A DNA stretch of 10,227 bases from Candidatus Delongbacteria bacterium (GTDB lineage: Bacteria > UBA4055). The stretch is from NCBI GenBank assembly GCA_013139625.1, contig WTAK01000038.1:1-10227 (forward strand), written 5' to 3'. The notes below the pieces were generated by a model. That model ran no database searches. It had not been told where the DNA came from and saw nothing but the letters and a program-made list of their open reading frames with translations. The first letter of the stretch is position 1, and every line of letters starts with the position of its first letter. The position numbers were made by a program, and so were the translations under genes. Positions 6,460 through 10,227 of this stretch are shown here, piece by piece.

Positions 6460-8919
6460 ATGAAAAATACAAAAAAAATAATACTTTTTATAATGCTAGC
6501 GCTTACTATTAATTCGGTAATTGCACAGAGTGAATTCCCAAATACAGACTGGTGGGCAACTGATGGTACGGTATATTCAATAGCTACAGATGGAACATCT
6601 ACATATATTGGAGGTAATTTTTTTTATATAGGACCTAAAACAGGAAGTGGTACAACTGTAGATACAAATACGGGACTCACTTCATTAGACATGCCAATGG
6701 TAAATGGAGCAATTAGAACCGTAATTTCTGATGGTTACGGAGGTTGGTATATTGGTGGGGCATTTACATCTGTTTCAGGTGTTGAAAGAAATCGTATCGC
6801 TCATATAAAGTCTGATAATACCCTAGATTTGAATTGGAATCCTAATGCAAATGATTGGGTTAGTACTTTGGCTAAAGATGCTAGCGGTTATATTTATGCA
6901 GGTGGGTATTTTACTTCAATAGGAGGGCTGACAAGAAATAAAATAGCAAAACTAAATAATACGACCGGCGCAGCTGTTTCGGACTGGAATTTAAGTGCAA
7001 ATAATACTGTAAATACAATGATTATTGAAGGTACAAATATTTATGTAGGTGGAGTTTTCACTTCAATAGGTAGTCGATCTAGAAATAAACTCGCAAAACT
7101 TAGGACAAATTCCAATACAGCTGATGAGAGTTGGATCCCTGACCCTAATTATAATGTATCTGTTGTTGCTAGCGACGGAAATGGAAATATATATGTAGGT
7201 GGAGATTTTACATCAATTGGTGGAGAATTAAGAAATAAACTGGCTAAATTAAATAATTCAAACGGTTCTACTGATCCTAATTGGGATGCAAATTCAAATC
7301 AGGAAGTATATTCTATAGCTTTCGATGATAGTGGATATGTTTATGTGGGTGGAGGATTCACATCTATCGGTGGATTGGAAAGAAAATATTTAGCAAAACT
7401 GAATAATACTACAGGAACAGCTGTTAACAATTGGGATCCTACCCTTAATTATGGTTATTATGTTAATTCTATGATTATTGACACTGATGGTAACATTTAT
7501 GTTGGCGGAAATTTTACATCAATTGGAGGATTATTAAGAAAATATATCGCAAAGCTAGATAATACAACTGGTGCAGTTGATTCTAATTGGGACCCAACTG
7601 CTAACAATTATGTAAAATCATTAGCCCTTGATGATAATGGAAATATATACGTTGGAGGTTATTTTACATCAATTGGAGGGTATCCTAGAGGTAGAATAGC
7701 TAAACTTAGTAATATGACTGGCGCTGCTGATCCTGATTGGAATCCTGTTGCAAGTTATATTGTTCGTACATTAACTCTAGACGGAAATGGAAATATTTTT
7801 GCTGGTGGTGATTTTACATCTATCGGCGGTTTGCCAAGAAAATACATAGCCAAACTTGATGATATAACAGGGGCAGCCGATCCTGATTGGGATGCAAGTG
7901 CAAATAATAGCGTTTATGCGACAGTTTTAGATGGAAAAGGAAATTTATATGCTTGCGGTTCATTTAACAATATAGGTGGTCAGATTAGAGGATTCGCTGC
8001 AAAACTTAATATTACTACCGCTGAAGTCAATCCGGATTGGAACCCAAGCGCTAATTGGCTCCCACTTCAAGCAATAATTCTGGATGATCATAATAATGTC
8101 TACATAGGTGGATCGTTCACATCTATAGGTGGATTATCAAGAAAAAACATAGCTAAATTAGATGACAAATCTGGATTTGCAGATCCTAATTGGAATCCAA
8201 CTGCAAATGCTACAGTTCGTTCTCTAGTATTTGATAGTGAAGAAAATATTTATGTTTGTGGTGACTTTACATCAATTGGTGGTAAAATAAGAAATGGGTT
8301 AGCTAAACTTGATAATAAGTACGGTGCTGCTGATCCTGATTGGGACCCTAACCCAGATCAACAAGTGATGAAGTTAGCTATAGACTCCGAAAATAATATT
8401 TATGCGGGTGGATGGTTTAACTCTATCGGAGGATCGTCAATAGATTATTTAGCTAAACTTGATAACTTAATCGGTGTTTCTAATCCTGAATGGAATCCTA
8501 TTTTAAATGGAAATAAAGTTCAGGCATTGCTTATTGACCCTATCGGAAATGTTTATACTGGTGGAGATTTTACTTATATAAACGGTGAATATTGTGAAGG
8601 TTTTGCAGTATTTAATGGAACTTCAGGTATCTCTAATCCAGATCTGACACCTAAAAAGTCAATACTTAATCAGAATTATCCCAACCCATTCAATAATTCA
8701 ACAAATATTTGTTATACAATTATTTATCCTACAAAAGTCAAATTGAGTGTATTTAATGTTAAAGGTGAGTTGGTATCTAATTTAATCAATAAAAAACATA
8801 ATAAAGGACAATATAATATTTTATTTGATGCAAGTAATTTGAATAGTGGAATTTATTACTACAGGCTTGAAATTAACGAAAGAATAAAAGAAACTAAAAG
8901 AATGCTCTACTTAAGATAG
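6460..8919 (+). CDS. Secreted delta-60 repeat protein with type IX secretion sorting tail
   Basis: An 819-residue exported protein. The signal peptide is residues 1-22 (KKIILFIMLALTINSVIA, then Q). Residues about 33-725 hold 14 copies of a roughly 50-residue unit whose anchor reads GGxFTSIGG, followed by R-x-IAKLDNTTG-A-DPxWNP-AN-V and GNIYVGG. Anchors fall at residues 51, 99, 148, 197, 247, 297, 349, 399, 449, 499, 550, 600, 650 and 701. This is the delta-60 / DUF5122 beta-propeller-like repeat family; 14 blades would suit two seven-bladed propellers (inference). Residues about 735-819 form a Por/type IX type A sorting domain (NQNYPNPFNNST, VFNVKGELV, LNSGIYYYRLE), normally used for outer-membrane translocation and cell-surface attachment or release. 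No catalytic motif is recognised; adhesion or ligand binding is a guess. The gene converges on mfd with a 22-nt gap. Confidence 0.9.
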   Translation: MKNTKKIILFIMLALTINSVIAQSEFPNTDWWATDGTVYSIATDGTSTYIGGNFFYIGPKTGSGTTVDTNTGLTSLDMPMVNGAIRTVISDGYGGWYIGGAFTSVSGVERNRIAHIKSDNTLDLNWNPNANDWVSTLAKDASGYIYAGGYFTSIGGLTRNKIAKLNNTTGAAVSDWNLSANNTVNTMIIEGTNIYVGGVFTSIGSRSRNKLAKLRTNSNTADESWIPDPNYNVSVVASDGNGNIYVGGDFTSIGGELRNKLAKLNNSNGSTDPNWDANSNQEVYSIAFDDSGYVYVGGGFTSIGGLERKYLAKLNNTTGTAVNNWDPTLNYGYYVNSMIIDTDGNIYVGGNFTSIGGLLRKYIAKLDNTTGAVDSNWDPTANNYVKSLALDDNGNIYVGGYFTSIGGYPRGRIAKLSNMTGAADPDWNPVASYIVRTLTLDGNGNIFAGGDFTSIGGLPRKYIAKLDDITGAADPDWDASANNSVYATVLDGKGNLYACGSFNNIGGQIRGFAAKLNITTAEVNPDWNPSANWLPLQAIILDDHNNVYIGGSFTSIGGLSRKNIAKLDDKSGFADPNWNPTANATVRSLVFDSEENIYVCGDFTSIGGKIRNGLAKLDNKYGAADPDWDPNPDQQVMKLAIDSENNIYAGGWFNSIGGSSIDYLAKLDNLIGVSNPEWNPILNGNKVQALLIDPIGNVYTGGDFTYINGEYCEGFAVFNGTSGISNPDLTPKKSILNQNYPNPFNNSTNICYTIIYPTKVKLSVFNVKGELVSNLINKKHNKGQYNILFDASNLNSGIYYYRLEINERIKETKRMLYLR
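6610..8580 (+). repeat. Tandem ~150-bp coding repeats (14 anchor units)
   Basis: The protein repeats are visible in the DNA as imperfect units of about 150 bases, always in multiples of three. The anchor is the best conserved: TTTTACATCAATTGG occurs exactly at 7206-7220, 7512-7526 and 7662-7676, and a 14-base part of it at 8266-8279. Other units differ mainly at third codon positions (for example TTTACATCTATCGG), so the array is old and held by protein selection rather than freshly duplicated. Confidence 0.8.
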
Positions 8920-8940
8920 TACACTACAGCCTAATCTTAA
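8911..8940. terminator. Weak AT-rich stem-loop between convergent genes
   Basis: TTAAGAT (8911-8917) pairs perfectly with ATCTTAA (8934-8940). Two further pairs are possible across a bulged A. The stem overlaps the stop codon of the repeat-protein gene and ends one base from the mfd stop codon. Neither strand has a T-run after it, and the stem is AT-rich, so it is at best a poor bidirectional terminator. Confidence 0.3.
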
Positions 8941-8941
8941 A

Positions 8942-10227
8942 TTACAACACCGTCTTCACTTTCTTCCCAAGTGATTTCAAGCACTTCTCTGTAAAATTAA
9001 ACTTATCCATAGATTTATCAACTGTGAAAAAGACAACTTCTCCATCCCTTGCAACTATAAGCTCAATCGAAGGGTCTTTCATCATCTCAATGACATTCTC
9101 CTGAACCATCAGAGCTGTTTCGGTATACTTAATCTCTTCCATTTCTTCCAGATTGAAAATAAATTTCAGAGAATCTTTTTTACCTTGCTGGATCAGAGCA
9201 ATACTCTTTATCAATAGGTTTCCACCGAGAATAGAAAGATAAACATTGCTGAAAAGATTTACAGCCTCAGGAGGAAGAATACCAAATCTATCTCTGACCT
9301 CAGTTCTAATTTCGTTCAGATCGTCAATCGTATAACAATTCATCATTCTTCTATATATCTCTACTCTCTCAGTTGAATCATTAATATAAAATTCTGGCAA
9401 ATAAATTTTACTCTGCAGATTTATAGCTGATTTGGACATTCTTGTAGGTGCGTCAATATGCTTAAGTACATCAGAGAATTCATCTTCTTTCAATTCTGAA
9501 ACAGCTTCTTCCATTATCCTTGTATAAAGATCAAATCCCACATTCTCAATAAAACCACTCTGCTCTCCGCCAAGAAGATTTCCCGCACCTCTGATCTCAA
9601 GATCTTTCATAGCTATTTGGAAACCTGAACCAAGATCTGTAAAGTGACTTACCGTTTCTAATCTCTTCTTTGCAATAGGAGTCATAGAACCTGAAGGTGG
9701 TGCTAAGAAATAAGCATAAGCCTGCCTTGAAGATCTTCCGATCCTTCCTCTAAGCTGATAAAGCTGAGAAAGACCGAACATATCTGCCCTATTGACTATC
9801 ATAGTATTAACATTAGGTATATCCACCCCGTTCTCTATGATAGTTGTAGCTATAAGCACATCATACTTTTTATACATAAAATCATACATTATCTTTTCAA
9901 GCTGAGAAGGTTTCATCTGACCATGTGCTATTGCAATACTAACATCAGGTACGATCCTCTGAATTGATGCTTTCATTGTTTCGATAGTTTCAACCCTATT
10001 ATGAACGAAGAACACTTGACCACCACGATCAACCTCTTTCATGATGCCTTCGAAAATTATTTTTTCATCATAAGGATGTATTTCAGTGATAATAGGCAAT
10101 CTGTTCACTGGGGGAGTATTTATCAAACTTAAATCTCTAACTCCCAGTAATGACATATGAAGTGTTCTTGGAATAGGTGTTGCTGTCAAAGTCATAACAT
10201 CAACATTTACTCTCATTTCCTTGATCT
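8942..10227 (-). CDS. mfd: Transcription-repair coupling factor Mfd, C-terminal part
   Basis: Mfd is an ATP-dependent DNA translocase that removes RNA polymerase stalled at lesions and recruits UvrA for nucleotide excision repair. The fragment enters from the right edge: codons before the Met at 10216 are open (IKE) and match the family's KxxRxNVDVLTLTATPIPRT context, so that Met is internal. Counting from it, the fragment has helicase motif III TATPIPRT (11-18), motif IV QVFFVHNR (67-74), motif V ATTIIENGVDIP (123-134), motif VI QLRGRIGRS (154-162), and the RAD/TRG region with AGNLLGGEQSGFIENVGFDLY (211-231). Then comes the C-terminal TRCF domain (about 270-370, with DRFGILPPEAVNLF) that masks the UvrA-binding surface in the resting enzyme. 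The end is natural (TAA at 8944-8942). The N-terminal UvrB-like, RNA polymerase-interacting and first RecA-like domains lie outside the window. Identification is secure. Confidence 0.96.
   Translation of the reverse strand, partial: IKEMRVNVDVMTLTATPIPRTLHMSLLGVRDLSLINTPPVNRLPIITEIHPYDEKIIFEGIMKEVDRGGQVFFVHNRVETIETMKASIQRIVPDVSIAIAHGQMKPSQLEKIMYDFMYKKYDVLIATTIIENGVDIPNVNTMIVNRADMFGLSQLYQLRGRIGRSSRQAYAYFLAPPSGSMTPIAKKRLETVSHFTDLGSGFQIAMKDLEIRGAGNLLGGEQSGFIENVGFDLYTRIMEEAVSELKEDEFSDVLKHIDAPTRMSKSAINLQSKIYLPEFYINDSTERVEIYRRMMNCYTIDDLNEIRTEVRDRFGILPPEAVNLFSNVYLSILGGNLLIKSIALIQQGKKDSLKFIFNLEEMEEIKYTETALMVQENVIEMMKDPSIELIVARDGEVVFFTVDKSMDKFNFTEKCLKSLGKKVKTVL

Noticed and set aside
6610..8580. Regular ~150-bp periodicity taken as a CRISPR or satellite array
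   Set aside because: The period is explained by in-frame protein repeats with mostly synonymous or conservative differences, and there are no identical repeats with unique spacers.
10214..10216. ATG at 10216 as a true start of a short helicase
   Set aside because: The frame is open to the window edge and the upstream codons continue the Mfd helicase motif context, so the gene is cut by the window.

Overview
The window is strongly AT-rich bacterial DNA, densely coded, with no rRNA, tRNA, insertion sequence or CRISPR array visible. Two features point to a member of the Fibrobacteres-Chlorobi-Bacteroidetes (FCB) group or a related candidate phylum. One is a secreted repeat protein ending in a type IX secretion (Por) type A sorting domain with the YPNPFN signature. 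The other is the abundance of hybrid histidine kinases. Shine-Dalgarno-like purine tracts precede most starts. I cannot fix the lineage more closely from sequence alone.

Minus strand, 4992 down to 1: a two-gene signalling operon. The first gene (4992-1879) is a membrane hybrid histidine kinase with a signal peptide, two tandem periplasmic solute-binding-like sensor domains, one transmembrane helix, HisKA, HATPase, a receiver domain and a C-terminal helical domain resembling a degenerate Hpt. The second starts 15 nt after the first stops and encodes a cytoplasmic REC-PAS-HisKA-HATPase-REC hybrid kinase. Its frame is broken by a single in-frame TAA (478-480), placed where the family normally has an acidic residue between IF and PYFTTK. 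The frame continues cleanly to the window edge with the G2 ATP-binding box and a second receiver, so the gene is either a very recent nonsense pseudogene or carries a base error. The rest lies beyond base 1. Neither kinase has a DNA-binding output domain, so the final regulator must be encoded elsewhere.

4993-5326 is a divergent control region. It holds a plausible sigma70-type promoter for the rightward gene and a dyad just upstream of the kinase operon.

Plus strand, 5327-8919: first, a cytoplasmic protein with a J-domain-like HPD segment and C-terminal leucine-rich repeats. Second, after a 155-nt gap holding a 21-nt palindrome, a large exported protein of 14 'delta-60'-type repeats (about 50 residues each) followed by the type IX sorting tail.

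Minus strand, 10227 down to 8942: the C-terminal part of mfd, the transcription-repair coupling factor. It converges on the repeat-protein gene with only 22 nt between stop codons and enters the window from the right edge. This is the only housekeeping gene here; the rest reads as environmental sensing and cell-surface functions.
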